Source: Neodontobutis hainanensis (Eukaryota; Chordata; Actinopteri; Gobiiformes; Odontobutidae). Taken from it: a DNA stretch of 64,000 nt. The translations under genes were made by a program, and so were the position numbers. Position 1 is the stretch's first letter. Each line of letters begins with the position of its first letter. This document shows positions 40,301 through 49,884 of this stretch, piece after piece. The stretch covers positions 124,001 through 188,000 of the forward strand of contig JALDNG010000040.1 in assembly GCA_024349245.1 (NCBI GenBank), given 5' to 3'. A model generated the notes under the pieces. It searched no databases. It was not told where the DNA came from and saw nothing but the letters and a program-made list of their open reading frames with translations.

Positions 40301-43300
40301 GGACGGTCAAAGCATTTATTGCAGTCTCAGAATACATCAAAACATCAATTAAAATATCGGCAAAGTGTAAACTAGAGTAAGACAATCTTTCGATTAAAAA
40401 ATTATTTCAGGAAAATAATTTCTGGCTCAGCTCTAGTGTAAACTTCTTCAAATTGAGGCTGGTTGCATTTCATTAGTTATGTTGACGGCTTTCAATAAAC
40501 TCTCTTCTTTAGTACGTGACTAAAAGATAATTACATCACTTCAAAAAAACATTCCCTGCTTTGTCCCTTTGTTCACTCTTGACGATTTACACTGGAAAAC
40601 AATTCCGACATTCCTTTTCCTGTCCACTGCGGCTCACAGGGCCATGAAGCAGCCCCCCTGTGATCCTATCGTTTAAGTCGAGCTAAGAAAGGGGAAGACA
40701 GGGGGGCTATCGGGGGAGGGAGGAAAACACATGTCCATGTTTGTGACTGTAAACGCTGAGACATTTAGACTATGCCAAACAGCGCTCTTGGCTATGTCTA
40801 GGAAGGAGATGAGTTATCAATTGGACGACGTTATGAATGGCTTTGTGTGTGGGAGTGGAAGCTACGGGGGATTTGAGAGCCACAGCTTCCTGCAGTTATG
40901 CTGTTTTCATGCTGATTCAACACGTGTGCACATATGGACCCCGGCTGTAGCGTAATGTGTGTCGGTCTGTCTCTCGCCTTAGTCAGTGGCTTTTTAGCAA
41001 TGTGACTCATTCAATTATTTAGTCTAGTCTATTGGTCTGTTTGCGTCTCAAAACATGTGACTTCTCAGTATAAAGCAGACGCCTGGAGGAATCGCATTGA
41101 CACCACTCAAAGTTTTTTTACGTTGAGAGGCTCATACATTTCTGTCAAGGCTCAGAACAGAAGTCGTAAAGTAATCGCCAGTCTTTTCAGATTCCAGGTC
41201 ACACCGGGCGGTTTTGGATGTACGCTACTCATAAAACCAAACACAAGATTCAAGGATCAAATATTATCCCAGTTACTTGCTATAAGGTTTTAAAGGTCAT
41301 TGGATTTCTAGATTACACTACACACTGGTGTATTATGTCCACAGACTATATAAATAATGGACCAAGAGATCTTTGATGTTGTACAGAGTGATTTTTTTTT
41401 AATTATTAATTATATTGATTTATTTTGTTATTTTATTTTATACAATAAAATTACTTTCCCATGTCACTGTTTTTATTTGTAGATTATAACTATGTTTAAG
41501 ACTGCTTATTAGACTGATAATTATTGTCATGAGTTTTTATTTGTCACATACACAGTTATTTACAGAATATATAACCAGCAGTAAAATGTTACAAAAAAAA
41601 TTTAATTTGAAAACTTAAAGAAATGTCCAAAAATCACAAGGAGGAAGTAAACAGTAGACTTATAAATAACTTTAGCTGACAAATAAAATTTTGTCGGTTC
41701 GTTAAAGGCCGTATATTTGTCTTTCTTTGGGCCAAAACTTCCATTGATCTTTCACTAACACTTTATGAAGTCTGCTTTGGAAACTATGGAAGTTTAAGAA
41801 ATGTTCACGGCAGCTAGAAATCCCACAATAAATCCAGCATCTGGCATACAGACTAATATTTACCACAGAATTTGCATATTGTCTGTAAATGCTTCCAGGC
41901 AAATCATGCCCTCTCAAGTATGGGCTTAAGCAGTATCTTTTATTAAAAATTGACATGTGGATAAAAGAGTGTGGTTAGCTTTAATATTGTGTTGACAAAA
42001 GGGCACGTAACGTATTACTTATAGCCTAATTAGTCTTTCGTTTTAAATAATAACTGCAACATAACTCATACATGTTAGCTTTGCTAGTTTGTGGAGCCAG
42101 GATTCAGAACTAGGCAAGCATTTATCAAATTTAAAAACTCAACTTGTTAGCATCTATTAGCTGTTGATATTTCCTTATGTTTTGTTATTTTACCTGTTTA
42201 TTAACCCCATTAAAGGATAATTTACTGTCCTGTTTAGCGTTAGTTGACAATTGATCTGAATTTGTGTCACAGCATGGTTTAAACCACAGAATTTGCATAT
42301 TGTCTGTAAATACTTCCTGCCAGACAATGCCCTATCAGATATGGGTTTACACATTATCTTTTATTAAAAATTGGCATGTGGATAAACAGTGTGGTTATCT
42401 TTTATATTGTGTTGACAAAGGGCAGGTAACTGGCTGCTTATAACTGCCACACTACCTCATAAATGTGTAAATAAGTGCTTTTATTATATTATATTAGCCG
42501 TTGATATTGTATTATGTTTTGTTAGCTTACCTGTTTATAAGCCCACAGCCAAAAGACTTTTTGCTTGCACTACTTAAAGCTAAGCTAAATTAAATTTACC
42601 TGATAATTAGGACCCATTAGGAAACATAACCTAACTTTTGACCGCTTAACTTAGCATATGGTAGGACTACGTTATAGGGCATTATGTTGTAGTGGCTGAC
42701 CTGCTCTTTAGCCCACAGTTAAAGCCAAAACACAACTCTTTGTTAGCATTGCTTTGCTCGGATTTAATGACAGCAAAACAGAACTATCTAAACCCACAAT
42801 ACCTCTATTTTTTATTTTAATACAAATGAAATAACTGATCCAGATTCTCATTTACTTGCATTTTCATTTCCTTAGAAATATGTTTATAAGCCTGTCTTGA
42901 CTCGTAGGTGGCCTAAATGCCAACAGTTTGTCAAACAGCTCTGACAAATGAAGTGCTTAGTTTCTGTAGCTTGGTTATTGCTGCATGTATTATTATCCAA
43001 TACTAATAACTGCTCTGCTTCACTGCATCCATCAAAACACATTTTCCTCCAAGACTATTTTATGGGGTAATGTAGCTGTTACGTTTCTTCTAGCTGACAA
43101 TTAGGTGAATGCGCTCCCAGAAGGCCATATTAAAACAATAGGGCAGTTTAATCATCGTTTGAAAAAGCAGGGGTCCTCACTGAACTAGAACCCTTCATCT
43201 GTCTGTCTTTGCCCATCTACTCCAACGCACATGTCTTCCATAAACTTTATTTGATGTGCTGCGTGCCCTGGCGGTCCGAGGGTTTTCCATTACGATGATA

Positions 43301-44496
43301 AATTTGACCAATTAATCCCACCCCGAGGTTGAGTCAAGCTCCACAGATGGTTTACAGATCATTGTAACGGAGTGTGTCCAAGTGGGTCAACTCAAACCAG
43401 TCAATGGTTTTATAAAGAGTTTAAATCCTATTGTTACATTTTATAACTTGAACAGAAAGTCTTTCTTATAGAAATGATCACCATTGAGTTTAAATCTAGT
43501 TAAGGGGCTGCTTCAATTGACTCTCTATGTTAGAGAAGTCAAACTATTTAGGAGGTTTCGACAATGTTTTTGATTAAGTTTCTATTCGTTTTCAGCATTA
43601 GTTTTGACGCCACTTTTAATGGTCTTGGTCTCTTTTGGGACTGCTCTGTTCGGATGGAGGCAGGTGAACCTGAAAATGTAGCTTTTTCTCTGGATTTTTC
43701 TTTATTTACTTCAGGAAAAAGGGTCGTAGGTCAAGGAGAAGCGATAGTTTGCACATGCTAATTGTTATTTTGGGTCAACAACAATACTAGAGACCACTTA
43801 ACTGGGTTAGAACAAATTCCAACTACAACTTTAATCATTGTTTTATTACAAATGTTTTCTGATTCTGGAGTATCTTTATTGTCATCTGGTGGAGTTGCGG
43901 GAGCATTTTCTTTATTTAGTTGCGTCGTGTGGATTTTCACAAAATGCTCTTTGGAAAGTTTCCGTTTTTATAGGTTCTTCGCTGGACAAGACCTAGCCTA
44001 GGTCTTATCCAGGTCGGATATGAGAATTATGACCAGCCAAGAAAACAACTGACTGTATTGAGATTATATGGAAATATCTTTAAATATGACCAACATTATG
44101 GCTCATTTTTAGTTTAAATGAGCCATGGTTGTCCTTTACCATGCTCTAGAGTTTGTCAGTGGCTTCGAGTGAACTGGATGAGCTGAACTGGACTTTGGAG
44201 GTTGGCTGGTCTTGGTCTAGGCTTAGTCTTTGTAAAATCTGATCTGGACAACAACAGCAGTTCCCATTCTGCTGAATTTCATCCAATCCCTGCGTAATAA
44301 TCCAATGTATTTGACAAATCTCATAGTAATCTGAAGTGTGTATTACCTTAGAGATGTATGCTTTGATGCCTTCGGCCAGTTTGATGCAGGGCTCTCCAAA
44401 AAGCTGCGCCAGCTGGTCTGGGATGTCCTGGTCTTTGTCCAGAGCGTTCAATAAACTCAGACACTTGAGCTCCTCTGTGACGCCTTGGCTTCGCAC
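9547..44496 (-). CDS. tnfsf10: TNF superfamily ligand, TRAIL-like (tnfsf10), exons 2-7; first exon not found
   Basis: Join of six exons on the minus strand: 44496-44347, 15421-15385, 15301-15194, 10597-10452, 10259-10149, 9732-9547. Together they give 738 bp, or 245 residues plus stop, with phases 0,0,1,1,0,0 that fit together without a frame break. Every intron is GT-AG. TRAIL is a type II membrane protein whose trimeric C-terminal domain binds death receptors and triggers caspase-dependent apoptosis. Seen here: RPSAHL (first TNF-domain strand), GRYYLYSQ then VYFRY, LVQCIYKKTSY, KCWAPDAEYALHSVYQGGLFEL and a terminal SSYFGAF. The cysteine of KCW matches the zinc-coordinating cysteine of human TRAIL, which RANKL lacks. 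Three N-glycosylation sequons are visible (NTT, NQS, NMS). With a usual first exon of about 40 codons the total would be near 285 residues, normal for TRAIL. The intron between the first two placed exons is 28.9 kb, long for a fish gene. A tnfsf10 paralogue (tnfsf10-like) cannot be excluded. Confidence 0.85.
10149..10259 (-). CDS. tnfsf10: tnfsf10 exon 6 (TNF domain)
   Basis: This 111-bp exon, phase 0-0, runs from an acceptor with a long pyrimidine tract (ttttttcttccag) to a gtacaa donor. It encodes 37 residues starting VYFRYPSPAASDGDQRSVSH and ending LVQCIYKKTSYRSPIQ. The latter matches human TRAIL MVQYIYKYTSYPDPI closely, with cysteine in place of the first tyrosine. This is the exon that most clearly separates TRAIL from other TNF ligands. 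Confidence 0.9.
10452..10597 (-). CDS. tnfsf10: tnfsf10 exon 5 (TNF domain, middle strands)
   Basis: This 146-bp exon runs from a tactcag acceptor to a gtgaga donor, phase 1 to 0. Residues run from PSLDLHQSCRHVVRSWANQS through FGAHLHNMSLSNGKLRVPQD to GRYYLYSQ. The pattern LHxxxLxNGxLxVPxxGxYYxYSQ is diagnostic of the TNF superfamily and aligns with the human TRAIL stretch ending FYYIYSQ. Sequons NQS and NMS are present. The cysteine in HQSC has no counterpart in the human protein. Confidence 0.9.
11942..12012 (+). repeat. tRNA-like sequence, possible SINE head
   Basis: TGGCTCTCCTGAAAGAGC resembles a pol III A box and its tRNA arm. GGTTCTATTCTGG, about 40 bp on, resembles a B box (GGTTCRANNCC). 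The stems do not fold into a clean cloverleaf, so this is not a functional tRNA. A LINE fragment begins 75 bp further on, which fits a retroposon context. Confidence 0.35.
12087..12215 (+). pseudogene. LINE reverse-transcriptase fragment
   Basis: One plus-strand frame from 12093 reads FTQGVPQGSILDPFIYLFF, the conserved GVPQGSxLGPxLF block of LINE reverse transcriptases with G changed to D. About 90 bp on, CCTATGGCTGACT resembles a damaged copy of the YADD active-site codons. The sequence between them is shortened and contains stops. It lies in intron 4 of tnfsf10, antisense to the gene. Confidence 0.55.
13771..13874. repeat. five palindromic TCGTGGCCACGA boxes, left arm
   Basis: The 12-bp perfect palindrome TCGTGGCCACGA starts at 13771, 13794, 13817, 13840 and 13863, exactly 23 bp apart. 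Flanks alternate between AAG...GAT and AAC...GTT types, giving a 46-bp higher-order unit. Confidence 0.95.
14714..14817. repeat. five palindromic TCGTGGCCACGA boxes, right arm
   Basis: Mirror image of the left array: boxes start at 14714, 14737, 14760, 14783 and 14806, again 23 bp apart. Subterminal repeated boxes of this kind are typical transposase-binding sites in other DNA transposons; that role is inferred here. Confidence 0.95.
15194..15301 (-). CDS. tnfsf10: tnfsf10 exon 4 (start of the TNF homology domain)
   Basis: This 108-bp exon runs from a ccccag acceptor to a gtgaga donor, phase 1 to phase 1. It encodes EARTMPRTFNTTGSKFMTSV followed by AQRPSAHLTLRDTSSQ. RPSAHL is the counterpart of RVAAHI in human TRAIL, the first beta strand of the TNF fold. 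NTT is a potential N-glycosylation site just before the domain. Confidence 0.85.
15385..15421 (-). CDS. tnfsf10: tnfsf10 exon 3 (short stalk exon)
   Basis: A 37-bp exon between a strong ttttccag acceptor and a perfect GTGAGT donor. It encodes VTENIISKQTFI plus the first base of the next codon. Human TRAIL also has a very short exon here (the region around SEETISTVQE). It lies only 83 bp upstream of exon 4, so the two belong together. Confidence 0.75.
15570..16010. repeat. degenerate tandem repeat, period roughly 150 bp
   Basis: Related blocks recur: ATCCATATCTGGTTATAAC (about 15639), ATCCAAATCGGGTTATAAC (about 15785) and GTCCAAATCTTGTTTTAAG (about 15942). Each is followed by variants of CTGGTTAAAGTCTG and AAACCACATAAAA. 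About 2.5 to 3 strongly diverged copies of an old array, at the start of the giant intron. Confidence 0.6.
18871..19793 (+). repeat. minisatellite B, 59-bp unit, about 16 copies, inverted relative to A
   Basis: Units contain AGTTAGTCCAGTCTTAGACC, AGGTCCAGACTCA and GTCAGTGTTTGAAGGAGACA. The first four copies are short (about 43-45 bp, missing the TTTGAAGGAGACAG part); later ones are 59 bp, a few 62 bp with TTTGGTGAAGG. The unit is the reverse complement of the unit at 4225-4675. Variants CACGGAGG and CATGGAGG are interspersed along the array. Confidence 0.95.
19849..20790 (+). mobile_element. hAT-family DNA transposon, internally deleted, 8-bp target duplication
   Basis: CACTAAAC flanks the element exactly (19841-19848 and 20791-20798), the 8-bp duplication expected of hAT. 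The right end is GGTTGCCGACCCCTG, the reverse complement of the CAGGGGTCGGCAACC terminus of a well-known vertebrate hAT family. The left end starts CAACCCGCGGCTCC, so the first ten bases expected (CAGGGGTCGG) are absent. Inside are remnants of the transposase start and a short later block; the catalytic part is gone. Confidence 0.8.
20063..20330 (+). pseudogene. hAT transposase N-terminal remnant
   Basis: An ATG at 20063 opens a 49-codon frame: MENSKKRKVSEENRTFNGTW, then SLPVCLICNE with the first two cysteines of a BED-type zinc finger, stopping at 20210-20212. This start resembles ZBED/GTF2IRD2-like hAT transposases. A second block ends AEVQEQKSH and a stop at 20330, resembling a slightly later part of the same proteins. 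The DNA between and the dimerisation and catalytic regions are deleted. Confidence 0.65.
29413..29912. repeat. minisatellite C, 56-bp unit, 9 copies
   Basis: Units start ACTTCCTGTTTAAGCTATGC at 29413, 29469, 29525, 29581, 29637, 29693, 29749, 29805 and 29861, a strict 56-bp period. The middle copies are identical. The first (CCGG, TAAGC), the seventh and eighth (ATTTGC, TGTATTAGG, GCTCG) and the last carry the variation, as usual for array edges. Confidence 0.97.
34286..34384. repeat. (TTA)n microsatellite
   Basis: About 100 bp of TTA repeats, interrupted by two TTG units and a TTTTAGTATA stretch near 34330. The second block, about 16 uninterrupted units, is the part likely to vary in length. 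Confidence 0.95.
38306..38334. repeat. (AGA)n microsatellite
   Basis: About nine to ten AGA units, preceded by a pyrimidine-rich plus strand (37980-38210) with many T runs. Confidence 0.9.
39011..39112 (+). repeat. dispersed repeat, copy 1 of a pair
   Basis: Shares GGGACAATAG.GA.AT.GTCTGTT.AAAACTG.GACATGT.AG.GTTT.TACAG with 53801-53902 in the same orientation. Sequence rich in GGACA is also seen around 22195-22450. The family was not recognised. Confidence 0.6.
41863..42009 (+). repeat. local tandem duplication, copy 1
   Basis: Starts CCACAGAATTTGCATATTGTC and runs through TATCTTTTATTAAAAATTG to GACAAAAGGGCACGTAAC. About 85 to 90 percent identical by eye to 42284-42430, 421 bp further on. 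Weaker similarity continues (GTTGATATT...TTATGTTTTGTTA...ACCTGTTTAT), so a unit of about 420 bp was probably duplicated. Confidence 0.85.
42284..42430 (+). repeat. local tandem duplication, copy 2
   Basis: Second copy of the 41863 unit, beginning with the same CCACAGAATTTGCATATTGTC and ending GACAAAGGGCAGGTAAC. Divergence suggests an old duplication. Confidence 0.85.
44347..44496 (-). CDS. tnfsf10: tnfsf10 exon 2 (extracellular stalk)
   Basis: This 150-bp, phase 0-0 exon follows a ctttag acceptor and ends AAG before a gtaata donor. It encodes 50 residues from VRSQGVTEELKCLSLLNALD to AEGIKAYISK. Spacing of the two cysteines (ELKC and EPC) and the C-terminal amphipathic stretch resemble human TRAIL exon 2 (cysteine in GIACF, then SPCW, then QLVRK). 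Conservation in the stalk is low, so assignment rests on phase, length, the cysteine pattern and strand order with the downstream exons. The frame happens to stay open into the intron down to about 44146. Confidence 0.7.
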
Positions 44497-47400
44497 CTAA
44501 AGCCATAAAAACAGAAGGAAAAACATGGTTCATCGTTCGGGACCAGAGGTGCTGAGTTTTCTGACGTTCGGACCCTGTAATTGGGTTAACACACATGCAT
44601 CGCTGCAGACACCACAAAAATGGCTTTAAATGATCCGCATGACATTGACGTTGACAGCAGGGATGTTCACTTAAACCACAACAGCTTCACTGAAAGGACA
44701 CAATACAATGTCTGTTCAAGCAGCGGACGAATGCAGTTATGGTAAACGTAACAGTGGTCTTTACAGAACAGTCATTATTATTAGTTTTTTTTTTTTTTTG
44801 TATGCACTTTTTTTTGGTCACACTGGGAGTAATTGTGCACAACTGTCCCCTGGACCCTTTAAGGGCCAAAGCAGGGTGGCCTCTTGGACGTACACAGACT
44901 CAGATATAAGTGCAAGTGTAAACTGAACAGAACTGAGGTGCCTTTGCTCAGCATAGTACCATATATACAGCAGCAGATGAAATGAATCTGTGCTATTAAC
45001 AGTCTGTAGTATTCACTGGAAGCGCAAAAAGAGTTTATAATGATAAATGGTTAAAGCAGGAATATGGTAATTGTAAAAAAACAATGTACTCTTTTGTATT
45101 TTGTGTTTTTTTATATTATTCTCCAAAGTCACTGAATATGTTGTTTAAAACCAATTATTCAAGCTATTTACTAAAGTATTGATGAGAGGAACAACCCAGA
45201 GACTATAAAAACTATCTTTTAACTACTTTATAACACATTGTCCATTATCCCAGTTGAATCAACAGTAGATAAAGTATTTCAGCAGCAGCACCGTTTAGAA
45301 TCAAGTGTACACGTGCTTGTACTTGTGCATGCCCTGCCCGGTCCACTTCTTCCAACCTCAGCAAACCCTAAGTGTGCACCAACTGGTAAAACGTGCTCGG
45401 GCACCGTAGACGATGTGGTGGATAAGTAAACCAATCTCACTCAGAAAGGACTAGGCCAGAAGAAATGCTGTGGCTGACTTATTACAAATCAAGCTTTTTC
45501 AAACGTGGGTACAATGTAGTTTTAAATAAACCTATTGTAGTCAATCTCAAAAGCATAATACAATGTAAAATTACTTCTGGACAACAATGATATGAAAATG
45601 CGTAACATACTAGAGATTATACAGGTATGAAAGAAAAGCTTCTCTTTAGTCAGGTGTCGGGAATAAAACATGAGCTCAAATGAGAAACTTCCTTCTGGCA
45701 CATCCGCAACATTCAGTCTGCAGCTGAAACACAAGTGCTTATGTAACAACACCCAACCTGCAGCTTTCCCCGGGACTGGACCTACTGTAAGCCTGATATT
45801 TATTTTAAAAATTCAAAATGTTTTCATATAATTTGAGGATTTATGGATGAACGAGACATCACTGGGAACAGATTTTGAGTGCGATGTTCTGCGTGCGCTT
45901 CAGGGAGGTAGTCACGTTTCGGTCTGCAAACCCGGTTAATGACTCTTTAACACGCTCTGATGAGGAGAAATTACTGAGCTGACCTCCAATCTACCTCCTT
46001 TTCCTTTTGTTTTCATTAATTTAATTCGGCTTGACCCTGGATATTTCACACAACTCCGTCCCCCTTTGTAACATTACGCTTTATGAGTTTGTATTTACAC
46101 ACCATCCCACGCACATACTTTAGGGATTTTTAGTGTAACATCGAGCGGGAAGGACGGGGCACTTACGGGAAGAGGAATGGGGCCATGTCTCTCTGCAGTC
46201 CCAGCGTGTTACTGCCCCGTCTTAAAAAGAATGACTCATTTCCATTTTAAAGAGTCTAATTAATGCACAAGGCACTGCTCCAAATGGGGCACACTCACTC
46301 TGGGCTGCTTGACAAAGTATGAGAAGAACAATCTTATCTAGGTTACGGAGGTCCAGAGGTGGGCCGACTTAAGATACAACCAACTGGAAAATTGGGCACA
46401 ACATACATTAAAATGGCTCGCATTGCAAAGACTGCTCAAGATTTGCTCAAGAAGACTAATGTTAAATTTCACACATTTATTTTTTTGCAGAGGCCTTCAG
46501 GACAGTAGATAAATCTCCAGTGTGTTAGAAACTAATGAAATATTTTCTTAATTATGTCTTGATGCTTCGAACACCTCCAAGAAACGTAGACAATATGCAA
46601 ATGTTTATGGAAATCTGGCTTTTATAGTGTCACCAAATGAACAAGTTGTGGCACAAGTGTGAAGAACTGAATTGGAAGCTAGTCTAGAGCAATATATTTT
46701 TTCATCTGTATTAAAATAGTTGCCAATTCTCATATTAACATTGCCAAAAGCATAAGCACAGATTGCATCCTGGTCTTTCATGCAGCCTTCAGGATCCAAT
46801 GAATATGTGAGTTTTAGTTTCAAGTAGCTGCTTCAAAGTTGTTGACAAAGCATTGCAAATCAATAAAAAGCTACAAGTTTTCCATTTCATGACAGGACCC
46901 ATGACGAAAGCAGTTTCCTTTTGTAATCTTTGGTCGGTCTGTTGTCTTCCATTGAGCATTTGTCTTTGATTGTACTGATTGAGAAGAATTTAACCATTCA
47001 AAACTGCCGGCAGCATATTGCCTGATTTGCAGAACGGTTTTAAGATGAACGATAAACCACATCGGTCAACTGGAATCCCTGGAGCAGCTGTGTTTCCCAG
47101 CAGCAGCTAATGGAATATCCCTCGAGGCTAACGTCGACGAGCATAACTCTGCTGACAGGTGTTCAACCGACAGGTAAACTTTGACCTTAAGACTTTCTGA
47201 CAAAGATGTCACTCCAAAAAAATGAGTCATCAGATCCATTCAGCCATCTGTTTATGACTAATGTCGTTCTTTGTGTGTTTATTTCTCAGTGAGTTTATTA
47301 TTTAAAAGCACAAGCTGTTGCCGAACTTGCAAACTACAAACGAACCAGACCTTAGATCAGTTTGGACCGGACCAAGACTATCTTTTTGTCAAAAAGCTGT

Positions 47401-47577
47401 TTTCACTGAACCACAGTCCGATTGAGCTTTCACGTTTGAAAAATTGGTTTTAGAGCTCAGGGCATTTTAGGAACAATAATGGAACTGACAAACTGAACTT
47501 TACTGGAACAGGAGTGCCTTTGGCCTTTTTTATTTTACGTTGTTTGTTCATACACAGTAACACCCATAAACCCTCAA

Positions 47578-47630
47578 CAGTATGTCCCTGCAGGGCTACC
47601 GTATATGCTCACAGGCTGTAAAAAGGAATG
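47578..47630 (+). repeat. dispersed repeat module, copy 2 of 3
   Basis: CAGTATGTCCCTGCAGGGCT followed by ACCGTATATGCTCACAGGCTG. Closest to the copy at 52768. Confidence 0.6.
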
Positions 47631-49335
47631 TAGAATAACAGCTTGTGGCAAGTTTGAAATACAAAGCTGAAGATCAGAAGTACACGTCGCTAATGGATAA
47701 CTACTTTGTCTCGTCACTTACAATCCTCAGTCTCTGCAGTTTAATCTAGAGGAGACCCATAGCCTAAGCATTTCCCACTTTCTTTTATCATTTTATGTCT
47801 CATTGTCTTTTGAGTCTGTGAATGACAGAAAGGGAAACCCAGCCGGTCGCCACAGATCATCTGCATATAATATAACAGTGCATCCTAATGGGAAGTGCTG
47901 ACTGTGCAGAGAGACTTCCTACTGGCTGAGTTTTTGGGAGGTTTGCACACGCATGACTGGATTTGGGAAAGTGAAAGTAGTTTGTTCCTGGCGCCTGGTT
48001 ATTAAACACACTCCCTGCTTTTGTTGCTCTGAGGATTAATTGTTATTAAGGCAGAAGACTCAGGGAAATTAGACTTTCTCATGTGTGTGGACTCCCATTA
48101 GGTTTTGACAGGGCCGGTTGGGAGTGTTTTGATCTATTATGGGAAAAGGAGCAGTCTATGTTGGCGAAGTAGATAAAGACGGTACACATCACTGCACCAA
48201 GCAAAAAAACAAGATTAGGAGAAGCCCGTCTGCTCCATTAGCACAAGGAGACGGAGGCCAGAGGCTATACAAAGCTGTGCACAAGGACAGTATCAAAACA
48301 TAGACTCCGTAGAGCAAAACTTCAAGACGTTTGGTGAAGTTAAGGTTGTTTCCAAATGTCTAGTGACTGAAATGTAGTGCCCCTAAGGTAGTGAATAGCA
48401 ATGGTCACTAGAAAAGCTAAATAAAATATAATCCTTTGCGTGTTTTATCAGTGTAAAGCAGCAAACAGGTCAGTATACACTGCGTTTGATTGAAACAAGT
48501 TACAAGCACAAGTTAGATATCACATCAATCAAGATCTTTCAGGACCACGACAGTAGTTGTTCTGATTAATGTTGGTAAAGCTGCTGAATGTCACAGAAAA
48601 AGAGGTACAGCCTGCACACTTACTCCAAATTCTGCATTTTATTGACATTTCAATCCTTCGTGGATGTTCCTCATATGCAACAATCCCATATTTACTGTAT
48701 GTCAGTCTACATGCTTTTGCTTTAACCTTCTTTAAGATGACCTGGATGACTGAGAACCGTCACAGACAGTTCACCAAGTAGTCGACACATTCACTGGTAA
48801 ATGGTGTGTATGGAAGTTCTCACATTAGTAATTCAATAATATTATATACATTTTTTAAAGTTGTTATTTGAAGTAATTGTGCAGACATTACCTCCTTGTG
48901 AACGTGATCTCATTTTCAGAAATTTGCAGGAAAGTAACATCTCCTCATTGTCCGTTTTTTCAGGGGATCCATATTTTATTACCAAAAGATGTGTGACCCA
49001 ATTCCCTTTGGTTTGCTTTAGCACAATTTTGGTAATTTTAAACAATTTCTTCTCTTAGTTTTCTTCTTTTTTAGTGCTATTTAATTGATTTCAAAACCAT
49101 TTTAATAATTTATATCATTGGATTGTTCCGTTTTAAGTGTCCTTTTTATTTGCTCATTCCTGATCAGGAAAATCAGCAAAAGCAGCTAGATGCCACTTGA
49201 CATTCACAAACATTATTCTGAATTTTGAAATTACTGAGGTACATTTATTTTGGCGACTCAAATAAAATCCCCTGACCCACTTTTGTTTCCGACCCAGTGT
49301 TTGGGAACCACTGGAATATATCATAGAAATCTATT

Positions 49336-49884
49336 TTGACTAACGCACTAAAAACAGTTGTAGTGTTTGTAGTGTTTCAGACTCAAGTTTGGTCAAATCA
49401 ATTTCTGTTAAATCGCTTAAACTGTATACTACAGAGACTTCCAGGAAACAGGCGTGAGGTCAGAATATATTCTTGCTCATGTAAAAAAATGCAAAATTTC
49501 CTCTGGGTTTGTTCTGTAACTGCGTACTGGCTTCTCTCTGGAGCTGAACGCCGGGTGTTTGGGGCTAATTGTAATCCAACAGCGAGTGAACGGACCCAAC
49601 ACATTGGTTTGCCCTCTTCCAAGTTTTGCCCCAGGAGATTTCCTCTTCATTTTTCATCGGCTTCTCCATTTTCTTCCCAATCTCCCCGAGCCAGTTTCTA
49701 CAACTTCCCTGGGATTAGACTCTTGGTGCTGTGCTGTTTCATCGTCCTGTCAGGCATTTGTGTCTTAGTGGTATCCTTTGCCCCTTTTTGGAGCCAAGGA
49801 CATGAAAGGAGATATTCAGGCAAGCGATTCAGCGATTTGGGGTTTTGTGAGAAAAGAGTTGGAGTCAGAAAAGGGGAAAACTGA
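49336..49884 (+). CDS. 182-codon open frame of unknown status, probably not a gene
   Basis: The longest ATG-initiated frame in the window. It has no recognised domain. It contains one hydrophobic stretch, GIRLLVLCCFIVLSGICVLV, followed by VSFAPFWSQG, which could form a membrane segment, and a basic C-terminus. The local sequence is more GC-rich than its surroundings, which lengthens open frames by chance, and about 0.1 frames this long are expected at random in such a window. No splice pattern or relative supports it. Confidence 0.12.
   Translation: MTNALKTVVVFVVFQTQVWSNQFLLNRLNCILQRLPGNRREVRIYSCSCKKMQNFLWVCSVTAYWLLSGAERRVFGANCNPTASERTQHIGLPSSKFCPRRFPLHFSSASPFSSQSPRASFYNFPGIRLLVLCCFIVLSGICVLVVSFAPFWSQGHERRYSGKRFSDLGFCEKRVGVRKGEN

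Larger units (their letters stand above)
15422..44346 (-). other. tnfsf10 intron 2, 28.9 kb
   Basis: The intron is bounded by the gtaata donor (44346) and the ttttccag acceptor (15422). Apart from the repeats listed separately, I found no coding exon on either strand. Stretches 16011-18870, 20800-29412, 29913-34285, 34390-38304, 38335-39010, 39113-41862 and 42431-44346 hold only short non-significant open frames and AT-rich sequence. Nothing resembling a nested gene was recognised. Confidence 0.6.

Noticed and set aside
46163..46212. Small exon-like block on the minus strand (CTGCAG acceptor, ATGGCCCC, GTAAGT donor)
   Set aside because: Only a handful of codons, not in agreement with TRAIL exon 1 and without any support from neighbouring exons.
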